A stretch of DNA of 64,000 bases from Vacuolonema iberomarrocanum LEGE 07170 (GTDB lineage Bacteria > Cyanobacteriota > Cyanobacteriia > Elainellales > Elainellaceae): assembly GCA_015207365.1 (NCBI GenBank), contig JADEXA010000015.1, positions 1 through 64,000 on the forward strand, written 5' to 3'. The notes below the pieces were generated by a model that was not told the origin of the DNA, did not search any database, and saw only the letters and a program-made list of their open reading frames with translations. Each line of letters begins with the position of its first letter. Within the stretch, counting starts at the first letter, position 1. The translations under genes were made by a program, and so were the position numbers. Shown one piece after another: positions 25,744 to 34,312 of the stretch.

Positions 25744-25989
25744 TTACAGTGTCACGTCATCCAAAGGGAGGAGTCCTGCATCAACATCAGGGAACTCACC
25801 CTCACCGGAAAGAGCAGGGAGTGAGGCGAGTAAGGCAAGCAAGGATTGCGTTTGGAGAGGTTCGATGATGAGAGCGTGTCCCTCTTTCCGTACGATAACT
25901 TCACTATCCAGCGATGCAAAGTCTTGGGGAATGGTGATGACCTGATTGTCACCTTGCTGCTCAACGGAAACCTGTCGGGTATTTTGCAT
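25744..25989 (-). CDS. AbrB/MazE-type (VapB-like) antitoxin, unpaired
   Basis: About 81 residues from ATG 25989 (MQNTRQVSVEQQGDNQVITI). The swapped-hairpin AbrB motif is clear: GDNQVITIPQDFASLDSEVI followed by VRKEGHALIIEPL. The C-terminal tail (ALSGEGEFPDVDAGLLPLDD) is the acidic toxin-binding end typical of VapB. The usual PIN-domain VapC partner is absent; the next genes are the DUF433-DUF5615 pair. It may serve as a second antitoxin for that toxin, or be left over from a lost pair. The open frame extends upstream to 26175, but that part is not protein-like. Confidence 0.75.
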   Translation of the reverse strand: MQNTRQVSVEQQGDNQVITIPQDFASLDSEVIVRKEGHALIIEPLQTQSLLALLASLPALSGEGEFPDVDAGLLPLDDVTL

Positions 25990-26325
25990 CATCATTTGGC
26001 AGGGTGAAGTTCGTTCACTTCTCAATATTGACATCAAAAACAAAGATATCAGGATGTAAAAAGTATCATGATGCCTAGAGTCATTGGAGGGATTGGGGAG
26101 GAGGGCGATCGCTAGATATAGTGAAGGATGGAATCGAGCTTCTAGATTTGATTGCGATGATCTCAACATATTCAACTTCTGTCGCCCTATGATTCTGGAG
26201 ATAAGAGGTTTCTACAGAGGAGCGTTTGCTACAGATCGAAAACCTACTAAAGTCACAGTCGTAAATTAGGAAATAGACTTGAGATTTTCTGAAATTTTCC
26301 GTTATTTGATGTCTTCATAGCGAAG

Positions 26326-26664
26326 ATGTTGATCATGAGATTACTTTTCGTTTGCAGTCAAAATCAGCTACGTAGTCCTACAGCCGAAGTAATATTTGCT
26401 GAGTATGAGGGATTAGAGGTTGATTCAGCCGGAATCAATCGAGGAGCTGAAATCCCTCTGGGTAGTGAAGCAATCCAGTGGGCCGATATTATTTTTGTTA
26501 TGGAAGCCTCTCATCGCAAAAAACTTTCAAAAAATTTTCAGCCATGGCTCAAGAATAAACGAGTAGTCTGTTTGGATATTCCTGATGAGTACGAATATAT
26601 GGAGCCTGCTTTAGTAGAATTATTGAAAAAGAAAGTTCTACCGCTGCTGGGAACCTTCCGATGA
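26326..26664 (+). CDS. Predicted protein-tyrosine phosphatase, low-molecular-weight type
   Basis: A 112-residue protein with the CX5R active-site loop near the N-terminus (FVCSQNQLRSPTAEVIF, Cys10-Arg16) of LMW protein-tyrosine phosphatases and arsenate reductases. It belongs to the shorter family with WADIIFVMEASHRKKLS and a degenerate general-acid loop, DIPDEYEYM, in place of the usual DP(Y/F). The substrate is unknown. ATG 26335 (MRLLFV) is an alternative start. It stands alone in the accessory region. Confidence 0.82.
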   Translation: MLIMRLLFVCSQNQLRSPTAEVIFAEYEGLEVDSAGINRGAEIPLGSEAIQWADIIFVMEASHRKKLSKNFQPWLKNKRVVCLDIPDEYEYMEPALVELLKKKVLPLLGTFR

Positions 26665-26830
26665 GCAAGCCTTGCATTGTTGTGTGTGACGAAAAAACTA
26701 AAGAGACCACGGTGGCAACCGTTAGTTTGGGTTGTGCGATCGCCAGCCATCGGTTTAGTTAGGTGCGTTCCTTTACCAAATATTCTCTGGTTTGAGACAA
26801 GGCTAGCGATCGGCAAATAAATGTTGAGGG

Positions 26831-26855
26831 ATGCGTTACGCTGCGCTAACGACAT
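26831..26855. repeat. REP palindrome 1 (upstream partner of RAYT)
   Basis: ATGCGTTACGCTGCGCTAACGACAT is an imperfect palindrome (GCGTTA.../...TAACG). It lies 41 bp from a second copy and both sit just past the 3' end of the RAYT gene. Confidence 0.75.
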
Positions 26856-26895
26856 CCTACAAGCCGGGTTGGCGTTGCATAATTGAGTCTTGTAG

Positions 26896-26921
26896 GATGC
26901 GTTACGCTACGCTAACGCATC
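26896..26921. repeat. REP palindrome 2
   Basis: GATGCGTTACGC-TA-CGC-TAACGCATC (26 bp) is palindromic, with GATGCGTTA and TAACGCATC as exact arms. It is preceded by GTAG and repeats REP 1 in sequence and spacing. Confidence 0.8.
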
Positions 26922-26935
26922 ATCCCAAAATGAAT

Positions 26936-27487
26936 TCATTCATCTCCAAAATTCATTTGGGATTCTGTACCATCTGCAATCCCCCAATCTGGTTTATAGA
27001 AACCTTCAGCAACATAGCGATGAAAGCTGGAGTATTTCCACTCGGATGCATGGCTGCACAGTCCATGACGCACGGGATTGTAATGGATATAGTCACAATG
27101 TCTAGCAAAATCGACTTCATCTTTAATGCAATGTTCCCAATATCGCCGTTGCCAAAGGGTTCCTTCTTTTCTCTTCTTGCGGGACTCGCTTTTATTGACT
27201 TGAAGCGCTAGCTGATGCCCTCCATTTTTAGTGACATAGGTTTTGATGAGTCGCCAACGGGTTGCATAATCGGCATCGTTGGGTGGCAATGTCCAGATGC
27301 AGTGGAGGTGATCGGGGAGGAGGGCGATCGCATCAACGGTGAAAGGATATTTGCATCGGACTTTGGTAAGAGCAGCCCGTAGAAGCGAGCGAGCCATATC
27401 TGTACAAAGCCAGGGTTGTCGTTGGTAGACCACTTGCGTGAAGAAATAGGTTCCGCCTTCTATGTGCGGTCTTCGATAGGCTGTCAT
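26936..27487 (-). CDS. REP-associated tyrosine transposase (RAYT)
   Basis: About 184 residues from ATG 27487 (MTAYRRPHIEGGTYFFTQ). It has the Y1 transposase fold of the IS200/IS605 superfamily: the HuH motif PDHLHCIWTLP, the segment LWQRRYWEHCIKDEVDFARH, and the catalytic-Tyr region HCDYIHYNPVRHGL. This is the standard RAYT order. RAYTs cut single-stranded REP sequences and help spread them. The longer open frame up to 27595 runs through REP 3, which argues for the downstream start. REP-like palindromes on both sides form a REPtron-like unit. Confidence 0.9.
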   Translation of the reverse strand: MTAYRRPHIEGGTYFFTQVVYQRQPWLCTDMARSLLRAALTKVRCKYPFTVDAIALLPDHLHCIWTLPPNDADYATRWRLIKTYVTKNGGHQLALQVNKSESRKKRKEGTLWQRRYWEHCIKDEVDFARHCDYIHYNPVRHGLCSHASEWKYSSFHRYVAEGFYKPDWGIADGTESQMNFGDE

Positions 27488-27575
27488 CGATGTAGTTTGA
27501 TGTAGTTCTGCTATCGAGTGTTCCCGTACTTTTAACTGGCTAACATTTTTGTTGGATGGTGAGAGTGGGTTGGGA

Positions 27576-27603
27576 GATGCGTTAGGCAAAGCCATAACGC
27601 ATC
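27576..27603. repeat. REP palindrome 3 (5' side of RAYT)
   Basis: A 28-bp palindrome with GATGCGTTA and TAACGCATC as outer arms and the inner part GGCAAAGCCA. It lies about 90 bp upstream of the RAYT start, so the gene has REP elements on both sides. Confidence 0.78.
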
Positions 27604-27857
27604 CTACTGGCTGAATCTGTGCAGGAAGGAGGCGATCGCAGCCACTGTAAAGTGTTATTTGTGCTAGATCTTGAGGAATGTGGACTCTGCGATAGGCTGT
27701 TATCGGTCTGGCTCACATAATTGTGTTGATGCGGACAGTACAAAGGCGATTGGTTGAAATTCGAGGTTATCTGCCGCTGCACAACTTTAAGTGTGAGACA
27801 TGCTGATCTCCTAAAATTGGTACAGGTCTATCCAACGTCTGGCATAAGAGAGTTCAA

Positions 27858-28421
27858 ATGGTACAGTCTCCATCTAAGTCCATCACGCTAGAGAAATTTC
27901 TGGAGATGCCAGAAACGAAGCCTGCCAGTGAGTATGTTGATGGGCATATTATTCAGAAACCAATGCCGCAGGGAAAGCACCGCACAATTCAAACGGAGTT
28001 CTCTACTACCATCAATGGGGTGCTTAAATCTCAACGAATTGCACGAGCGTTTTCAGAACTACGTTGTACGTTTGGTGGGCGCTCAACAGTCCCCGATGTG
28101 TCTGTGTTTACTTGGCAGAGAATTCCCCGTGACCAAAATGGTGAGGTTGCTAATATCTTTCCGATCGCTCCTGACTGGACGATTGAAAGCCTCTCCCCTG
28201 ATCAAAGTCAAACCAGAGTAACCAAAAACATTCTGCATTGTCTTAATCATGGCACTCAAATGGGTTGGTTGATTGACCCTGATGAACAAACCGTTTTTGT
28301 CTATCTTCCAAAGCAGCAACCAGAAGTGTTTAACCAGTTAGAGCAAACACTTCCAGTTCCTGCCTTTGCCAATGAGTTGAATTTGAGTGTAGGTTTGGTA
28401 TTTGGTTGGTTGTTGGAGTAA
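27858..28421 (+). CDS. Uma2-family endonuclease (DUF820)
   Basis: A 187-residue protein of the Uma2/DUF820 family, which is greatly expanded in cyanobacteria and has a restriction-endonuclease-like PD-(D/E)xK fold. Visible markers are ITLEKFLEMPETKPASEYVD at the N-terminus, VPDVSVFTWQRIP (first catalytic Asp), APDWTIESLSPDQSQ (the usual E-x-L/V-SP-x-xS block) and GTQMGWLIDPDEQTVFVY. The Lys that often precedes the last block is not obvious. The function of this family is unknown; mobile-element links have been suggested. It closes the accessory stretch. Confidence 0.88.
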   Translation: MVQSPSKSITLEKFLEMPETKPASEYVDGHIIQKPMPQGKHRTIQTEFSTTINGVLKSQRIARAFSELRCTFGGRSTVPDVSVFTWQRIPRDQNGEVANIFPIAPDWTIESLSPDQSQTRVTKNILHCLNHGTQMGWLIDPDEQTVFVYLPKQQPEVFNQLEQTLPVPAFANELNLSVGLVFGWLLE

Positions 28422-28506
28422 AAAAGGAAGGCAGTGTCTGCTTGGTTTTCGACATCCAACAATACGGCAGCATACCGATTTTGTAATGGCTTGATTGGCC
28501 AGTGGG

Positions 28507-29574
28507 TCATCGATTAAAAATGCCTCCCTCCCGAACGGCGGGGCCAATCAAGTCAATCCGATCGGTCCAGATGCCACCGGTATAGTCTGACGGTAGCGTC
28601 TTCAAACGCTCTGGATCGTCAAACCCTTGCGAAAAGCCCTCTCCCCGGTAATCGCCAACCAAGAACACGCGGGTTTCGACCTGCTCCATACGCTGCAAAA
28701 AGCGATTGGGCCAGCCCCATAGCCAGGGTGCTACGTTGATTGGAACCATCAGCATATTTCCCTCGCAGCTAGCCGGGATGTGCCCCGTCCATCCAAAGGC
28801 GATGTAGCGCGATAAGCAATGTCTGAGTCTTTGTGGCCATAGTGTTCGAATATGGGGAAACCGCTCGCGAATCTGGCTGATGGGTTGGCTTGCCCCATAC
28901 ACCATCAGTTGTGCTTGGCGATCGCGCGGGATAGCGGCGAGGCGATCGCCCAAAAGCACTCCCTCATTGGGATCTCCGCTTTTTATGTTGATCACGAATT
29001 GGCGATCGGGAAATGTCAATAGTACCTCGTCTAAGGACGGCATCATACCCACGCCTTTCCCGCGAAACGGATAGGTTTGTCCATTATCGGCGGTGTAGCC
29101 ATAGCCAATATCGAGTGTTTGCAGATTCTCCAAGGTTTGCTCGCGGGTGATGCCTGTGCCATTGGTACGGCAATCGATCGTCCAGTCGTGGAAGACCGCG
29201 AAGTGAGCATCGACGGTGGGGTGAATGTCGAATTCGATGCTGTCGGCTCCATAGGCAAAGGCGGCTTCCATGGAGGGGATTGTGTTTTCGAGATAGTCGT
29301 GGGGTGTTGGCAGCATCCGCTCAGCGGTGCAGGTATCGTTGGTCAGACCTTCTCGATCAAAATCTTGGCTCAACCCCCGATGCGCGATCAAGACTGGCGC
29401 TGACCCAATTGGGGCTACCCAAAACGATGCATTGTTTAAATACACGAATAAGACAAAGACACCCACCAAGAGGGCGATGAATTTCTTGACCTTCCAACGT
29501 TTCACGACCACATATGCGATACGACATGCTCTGACTCTGCCACTCTGCAATCGATGAGCAATCTTGCTGACCAT
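28507..29574 (-). CDS. Glycerophosphodiester phosphodiesterase
   Basis: A 355-residue GDPD-family enzyme. An N-terminal segment (KKFIALLVGVFVLFVYL, ~31-47) would anchor it in the membrane or act as an uncleaved signal. The TIM-barrel core shows VLIAHRGLS, ENTIPSMEAAFAYGAD, SIEFDIHPTVD and AVFHDWTIDCRTNG, the His, Glu and Asp residues that bind the metal and phosphate. The reaction is glycerophosphodiester to glycerol-3-phosphate plus alcohol, for example from phospholipid breakdown products. The first ~25 residues are not typical of the family, so the true start may be further downstream. Confidence 0.87.
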   Translation of the reverse strand: MVSKIAHRLQSGRVRACRIAYVVVKRWKVKKFIALLVGVFVLFVYLNNASFWVAPIGSAPVLIAHRGLSQDFDREGLTNDTCTAERMLPTPHDYLENTIPSMEAAFAYGADSIEFDIHPTVDAHFAVFHDWTIDCRTNGTGITREQTLENLQTLDIGYGYTADNGQTYPFRGKGVGMMPSLDEVLLTFPDRQFVINIKSGDPNEGVLLGDRLAAIPRDRQAQLMVYGASQPISQIRERFPHIRTLWPQRLRHCLSRYIAFGWTGHIPASCEGNMLMVPINVAPWLWGWPNRFLQRMEQVETRVFLVGDYRGEGFSQGFDDPERLKTLPSDYTGGIWTDRIDLIGPAVREGGIFNR

Positions 29575-29837
29575 TCACCGACTTCAAGTACAGTTTGAAG
29601 GTCTGTATTTCCTGGAACCTGTGATGTTTCTAAAAGCTCATCGCAAATGTATCATCAACGAAATACGTAAGTTCTGAAGGTGTTTGGCGATCGCTTACAA
29701 GCCTTCTCGACACCGACACCCACCGTAAACAAATGGGGCGAACCCAGCGCCATCCCTCGCCCGCAACTGAACATGTGGACTAAAAGGAATGGAGGCAAGC
29801 CCATTGCACGGTGTTCCTCTCAACGTCTCAAGTACGG

Positions 29838-30425
29838 TCATGCCAACCTTCTTGCCCTGCGCTTCAAGGCAATCCGCCGTCTCACAAACGTACTCACCAA
29901 AATCACAATCGAGCTGAGTACCGTAACATATTGAATCGCAAGTGCCCCAACCAACGTCACAAAGAACTGCCTGATATAGCCACTCCCGATCGACAGTACT
30001 GTCTCTGACCCTGCTGCACCCGCAGGGTATTCTGCCGACAAGATATAAGTGCCCGGCGTATCAATGGTGAAGGTGAAGATGGACGTTCCGGCTCGGCGGC
30101 GAAATGAGTAGGTCGATTCAATCGTCGCTTGCGATAGCGGAACTGTCTCTCCGGTTGCCTCGGCGGTCAGGCTATAGTCTAGGTTCGAGCTTGTGTCGGG
30201 TTCCGTCGAGTATCGCTGCCCTGCGACGGAGCTTTGGTATTCATGGAAGATGGTGTAGCCGCCTGGTTCTGAGAGATTCAGCTCATGCTGACCGGGTACG
30301 ACCACCCGCTCTAGGCTTCCCATCAAGTTCGCGACGAGGATGGAATAAAGCACTAAACCGATCGCCAAAACCAATCCTGCAAGCCCGTAGTACCATCGAC
30401 TCGGTTTCACCCATTGCTGTGTCAT
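29838..30425 (-). CDS. Two-span membrane protein, unknown function
   Basis: A 195-residue protein I do not recognise. A membrane segment lies at ~12-34 (YYGLAGLVLAIGLVLYSILV), followed by an extracytoplasmic beta-rich domain of ~110 residues (GGYTIFHEYQSS, SIFTFTIDTPGTYILSAEYP). A second segment (~158-180, LVGALAIQYVTVLSSIVILV) ends in a very basic tail (RRRIALKRRARRLA) on the cytoplasmic side. The central domain reads like a small beta sandwich. It has no close operon partner; the next gene downstream on the same strand is the phosphodiesterase. Confidence 0.7.
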   Translation of the reverse strand: MTQQWVKPSRWYYGLAGLVLAIGLVLYSILVANLMGSLERVVVPGQHELNLSEPGGYTIFHEYQSSVAGQRYSTEPDTSSNLDYSLTAEATGETVPLSQATIESTYSFRRRAGTSIFTFTIDTPGTYILSAEYPAGAAGSETVLSIGSGYIRQFFVTLVGALAIQYVTVLSSIVILVSTFVRRRIALKRRARRLA

Positions 30426-31072
30426 CTGATCCCCTTATCCGTTGTCTATCGAACGAACCTAAAGTGCAGGACACAAAATCAAGGGTTGCTGATTGGGGGG
30501 ATGATTTTTTGAGAAGGAGCGCGTATTACGCGCTCCTTCTCAAAAAATCATCCCTGGATTCTGCAATGCCCAAAATCAAGGGTTTTCTGGGTTTTGTCCT
30601 GTACTCAGCGACCGAACACTATTAACTGTTTGTCATAGTGTCTCGACTGAAGCGGCTCAATAATTGTTTCCGCTTCAACGGTCTGCTCCTACGGGTTGGA
30701 TCAGATATTGCTGAGATAATACGATCGCCTCTTGCACACACGAAATGAGCCACAAAGCGCACTCTGCGGCTAAAGGTTGAATGCTTGTAAGCTGCCTAGC
30801 TACCTAGATTCACGATTCCTAGGGCGATCGCTCAACTCAAGGCATTCTATAGATTCGCAGAAAAAAATACTCAAAGAAAAACAATGAGGTGGGCGATCGC
30901 CCCTAAGAATATAAATTTCTGGGGTATTGGCTGAGAGTGAGGAGGAGTCATTGTGCCAATACTGCCCGGATCTATTGAACCATCTACATTGCTGGTCATG
31001 GGTGAGAATGCCCTGTCCGTTGCATCTCGACCCTAGCTGTGTCGCCCTGGGCAATTAGTCTACTTCTATGCC
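30426..31072. other. Spacer containing an 88-bp palindromic element and outer end motifs
   Basis: No gene is supported. It contains the palindromic unit at 30483-30570 and the 18-mer CTGGGTTTTGTCCTGTAC at 30587-30604, whose exact reverse complement lies at 31692-31709. The rest shows no clear structure. Confidence 0.5.
30483..30570 (+). repeat. 88-bp palindromic element, copy A (28-bp perfect arms)
   Basis: The core 30498-30554 has 28-bp arms that are exact reverse complements around T at 30526 (left arm begins GGGATGATTTTTTGAG). The whole 88-bp unit, including unequal flanks (GGGTTGCTGATTGGG on the left, GGATTCTGCAATGCC on the right), recurs inverted at 54788-54875 with three differences. 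Confidence 0.92.
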
Positions 31073-31492
31073 TTAGGCAACACCAACAACGGTGAGTTCA
31101 AAGGTAAGGTTCTGGCCAGCGAGGGGATGGTTGCCGTCAATAGTGACGCCTTCATTTTGGACATCGACCACACGCACAGGTAATGCACCATCAGGTGTCT
31201 TGAGCTGGAGCGTCTGCCCGACTTCAGGATTCAACCCATCGGGAAATTGCTCGTGGGGAATGGTGGCAATCATGTCCTCACGTACCTCGCCATAGGCTTC
31301 GGCGCTGGGGATTGTGATCGTTTCAGTTGCGCCTTCATCCATGTTTTGAATGGCTGCGTCGAAACCAGGAATAACCTGACCCGAACCAACTTGAAATTCT
31401 AATGGATCTCTCCCTTCGGACGTATCAAAGATCGAACCGTCGTCCAATGTTCCTTTGTAGTGAACCTTGACGGTTTTGCCGGGTGCGACCAT
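31073..31492 (-). CDS. SlyD-like FKBP-type peptidyl-prolyl isomerase
   Basis: A 139-residue protein with the FKBP fold and an inserted flap (IF) domain, as in SlyD. VKVHYKGTLDDGSIFDTSEG and QVIPGFDAAIQNMDEGATET are FKBP blocks, EAYGEVREDMIATIPHEQFP starts the insert, and GNHPLAGQNLTFELTVVGVA closes the fold. The Cys- and His-rich metal-binding tail of E. coli SlyD is missing, so a nickel role is unlikely. The expected activity is cis-trans isomerisation of prolyl bonds and chaperoning in the cytoplasm. It appears monocistronic. Confidence 0.92.
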   Translation of the reverse strand: MVAPGKTVKVHYKGTLDDGSIFDTSEGRDPLEFQVGSGQVIPGFDAAIQNMDEGATETITIPSAEAYGEVREDMIATIPHEQFPDGLNPEVGQTLQLKTPDGALPVRVVDVQNEGVTIDGNHPLAGQNLTFELTVVGVA

Positions 31493-31718
31493 ACAGCCTC
31501 CTCAATTGTTTTCTATGGTGTCGTATGAGTTGCAGTCTTAACCTAAACTGCGGCGGGTTATTCTGCAAGGATTAAATTAGTATTAAGAAAAATGGAGATT
31601 GAAACGGAATTTTGTGTTGAAATGGTTGAAATATTTTTGAGATAAAAAGCGATCGCCCATGCATGCCAAAGAAAATATATTCAAAACCTAAGTACAGGAC
31701 AAAACCCAGCTAACACCC

Positions 31719-31753
31719 TTGATGTTGTGGCTACGACACGGCTACAACATCAA
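31719..31753. repeat. Imperfect palindrome, 13-bp arms
   Basis: TTGATGTTGTGGC (31719-31731) pairs with GCTACAACATCAA (31741-31753) with one mismatch. The stem matches that at 56850. The 18-mer GTACAGGACAAAACCCAG just before it (31692-31709) is the reverse complement of one at 30587. Confidence 0.7.
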
Positions 31754-31812
31754 CCAAACGCATCCATCTTGTCGGTGGTAAATGCAATAACATTACATTG
31801 CAATGAATGTAT

Positions 31813-32310
31813 TTAAGAATGATGGTGTTCCCATTCTCTGCGCAAAATACTATAAATCAAATCATCCCAAAGCTTGCCATCGAGTTCATGGTGCTCCCGT
31901 AAAATTCCATCTCGATGAAACTTGAGCTTTTCTAATAAAGCGATAGATGCGGTGTTAAATCCACCCGTCTGGCAATAGAGCTTATTCAAATCAGTGGTTT
32001 TAAATAACTGATGCAGCGCTAGCGCTAACATGCGATAGCCAATTCCCCGCTGCCTAAAATTTGGATGAACAATATAACCGAATTCTGCCGAGCGATTGCG
32101 CGGATTCATATCGAAATAAACAAATCGACCAACAGGTTCGTTTACGCTATCGACAAAGAATGCCAGCGTCACGATCTGATTAATTGTTGGAGCCTGTTTA
32201 CCTTTGACAAGCGGACGACAGGTGCGTTCTTCGAGGCGGCTGACTCGATTCCATTCGGAAAAGAGTCGTTGATGAAGATCGGTTGCAGGCTCAAATCGCA
32301 TAAGTTCCAA
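31813..32310 (-). CDS. GNAT-family N-acetyltransferase
   Basis: A 165-residue acetyltransferase of the RimJ/SpeG-like type: NEPVGRFVYFDMNPRNRSAE (beta 2-3), FGYIVHPNFRQRGIGYRML with the acetyl-CoA-binding Q/RxxGxG/A loop, and NTASIALLEKLKFHRDGILR near the C-terminus. It should acetylate an amine of a protein or small molecule; the substrate is unknown. It starts 12 bp after the kinase-WD40 gene ends, and that gene begins 16 bp after ycf34, so the three form an operon on the minus strand. Confidence 0.85.
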   Translation of the reverse strand: MELMRFEPATDLHQRLFSEWNRVSRLEERTCRPLVKGKQAPTINQIVTLAFFVDSVNEPVGRFVYFDMNPRNRSAEFGYIVHPNFRQRGIGYRMLALALHQLFKTTDLNKLYCQTGGFNTASIALLEKLKFHRDGILREHHELDGKLWDDLIYSILRREWEHHHS

Positions 32311-32322
32311 GCTGCATGTCCT

Positions 32323-34296
32323 TCAGATAGCTTGCCAGATGCGGATGGTTTCGTCGTCGCTGCCGCTGACAAGAACGCGGCTATCGGGGCTGAAGGCGAT
32401 CGCCTTCACACTCCAGGCAGAGGGGAGGCTTAAGGGGCGTTCTCCGGTGCGGCGCAGGCGTCCGGCTTCATCTTGGGTGAGGTTCCAGAGCTTGATGCGA
32501 TTGTCTTCGCCGCCTGTAGCCAGGAGGCGGTTGTTGGCGGCGAGGGCGAGGCAGGTGACCCCGGCTCGGTGCGCCAGGAAGGTATCGATAACGCGCCCAT
32601 TGCTGAGATCCCAGAAGCGGATGGTTTCGTCGGTGCTGGCGCTGATCAGGCTGAGCCAGTTGGTGCTAATGCCGACCGCGCTGACCCGAGCGTTATGTCC
32701 CCGCAGCGTGCGGATGATGCGATCGCTCTCCAGATCCCATAGCCGAATGGTGCTGTCATCACTGGCGCTAATCAAGGTTTTGCCATCGGGGCTGAGGAGC
32801 AGGCTGCCGATGGCATCTCGGTGTTTTTGTAAACGGGCGATGGGGGCACCACTGCCGATCTCCCAGAGGTCAACCAGCCCATCGCCACCGCCACTGGCGA
32901 CGAGCCGACCGTTCTGACTGATGGCGATCGCCGCAATCGACCAGCCATGCTCCGGAGTTTGCTGGAGGAAGGTTCGCGTTTCCATATCCCACCACTTGAG
33001 GGTGCAATCATCGCTGCCGCTGATCAGGATGCGTCCATCGCTGCTAAAGGCGAGGGCACGAATGCGAGCGTTGTGCCCGGATGGGAACCGTAGCGATCGC
33101 CCTGGAAAGGTATGGAGCAAGCGGCCACCGCCCAATTCCCAGAGCTTGATGCTGTTATCGGTACTGCCGCTGGCGAGGATCTGTCCGTCGGGGCTGATGG
33201 CGATCGCCTCCACAGGCCCCGCATGGCCGATTAGGGTGAACACACAGTCCCAGGTTTGGGGAATGCGGGCGGTATCCGGTGGTGCAAGTTCGAGAGGGGG
33301 GGCTGCAACTTCGATGGCCGCTTCGTTGCCTTGGAGGGTGGGGACAGGGCGGCTCACACGGACGACAGGCCCGACTGACCGATGGAGCGCTTGCAATACG
33401 GCATCGGCACGACGGAAGCGATCGCGGGTGGCCCGTTGCAGCATTTTGTTGAGGACGTCTGTGAGGCGATCGCTCACCGGATGGATACGGTAATCTTGCC
33501 AGATCCAGGTATCCTCGCTGGCAGAATACAGGTCAAACGGATGCATTCCTGTGAGCAAATGAATGCAGGTCACGCCCAAGCTATAGATGTCGCTAGCAAA
33601 CACGGCTTTGCCCATCACCTGCTCGGGGGCGGCGTAGGCGGCACTGCCGATGGTCGTCCCGGTGCGTGATAGCAACTCTGGGGTTACATACTTTGAGGCT
33701 CCAAAATCCACCAGCACCAGCTCCCCACTTCCAGGAAGATTTTGTGCCTTGGATGGCAGTTCCTTGCGCCGCAGGATATTCGTTGGTTTGATATCGCGGT
33801 GAATAATTTGGCGATCGTGAAGCGCTTGCAGCACGGGGAGCAGGCTGTTGAGCACCTGCCGTACCTGCAATTCATCAAAAGGCCCCTCGGACTTCAGCTC
33901 GTCTGCCAGGGTTGGCCCATCGATAAATTCCTGAATCAAATATTGCTCGCCATCGATTTCCAGATAATCGTAGAGTTCAGGAATCTGCGGCAGTTTACCC
34001 AATTGCCACAGTTGGTCAGCTTCCTGGTGAAACAAGTCGGCGGCATGGCGGCGATCGCTCTGGCTCGATAGCGTTGGAGAAAACTGTTTAATGACACACT
34101 GAGCCAGCGTGCCGTGAATCTCGGGATCATAGGCTTCATCCCGTGCTAGGAAGGTGCGCCCAAAGCCTCCCTGCCCCAACAATTGCAGCGAACGGTAGCG
34201 ATCGCCCAACAGCAGTGCTCGCCCGCAAGTTTCACAAAACCGTGCATCCGGTAGATTTTTCGGCTGTGGACAATTGGGGTTGAGGCAATAACTCAT
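32323..34296 (-). CDS. Ser/Thr protein kinase with zinc-ribbon N-terminus and WD40 propeller
   Basis: 657 residues. The N-terminus YCLNPNCPQPKNLPDARFCETCG has four Cys arranged as a small zinc ribbon. A Hanks-type kinase follows (~30-300): LLGQGGFGRTFLARD, the Lys in QCVIKQF, IIHRDIKPTNIL, LVDFGASKYV and a GSAAYAAPEQ activation segment, all intact. After a linker, seven WD40 repeats (~345-657), each ending in an LW-type dipeptide, form one beta propeller that should recruit substrates. This is the PknC/Spk-like domain order common in cyanobacteria. It lies between ycf34 (16 bp upstream) and a GNAT gene (12 bp downstream). Confidence 0.92.
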   Translation of the reverse strand: MSYCLNPNCPQPKNLPDARFCETCGRALLLGDRYRSLQLLGQGGFGRTFLARDEAYDPEIHGTLAQCVIKQFSPTLSSQSDRRHAADLFHQEADQLWQLGKLPQIPELYDYLEIDGEQYLIQEFIDGPTLADELKSEGPFDELQVRQVLNSLLPVLQALHDRQIIHRDIKPTNILRRKELPSKAQNLPGSGELVLVDFGASKYVTPELLSRTGTTIGSAAYAAPEQVMGKAVFASDIYSLGVTCIHLLTGMHPFDLYSASEDTWIWQDYRIHPVSDRLTDVLNKMLQRATRDRFRRADAVLQALHRSVGPVVRVSRPVPTLQGNEAAIEVAAPPLELAPPDTARIPQTWDCVFTLIGHAGPVEAIAISPDGQILASGSTDNSIKLWELGGGRLLHTFPGRSLRFPSGHNARIRALAFSSDGRILISGSDDCTLKWWDMETRTFLQQTPEHGWSIAAIAISQNGRLVASGGGDGLVDLWEIGSGAPIARLQKHRDAIGSLLLSPDGKTLISASDDSTIRLWDLESDRIIRTLRGHNARVSAVGISTNWLSLISASTDETIRFWDLSNGRVIDTFLAHRAGVTCLALAANNRLLATGGEDNRIKLWNLTQDEAGRLRRTGERPLSLPSAWSVKAIAFSPDSRVLVSGSDDETIRIWQAI

Positions 34297-34312
34297 GGAG
34301 AGGACTCAAGCT

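Noticed and set aside
26831..26927. CRISPR-like repeats near the RAYT gene
   Set aside because: There are only two palindromic units, with no regular spacers and no cas genes. They match REP elements instead.
30587..31709. Possible insertion sequence bounded by inverted CTGGGTTTTGTCCTGTAC copies
   Set aside because: The interior is an ordinary FKBP gene plus spacer with no transposase, so the 18-mers are better read as ends of two separate small elements.
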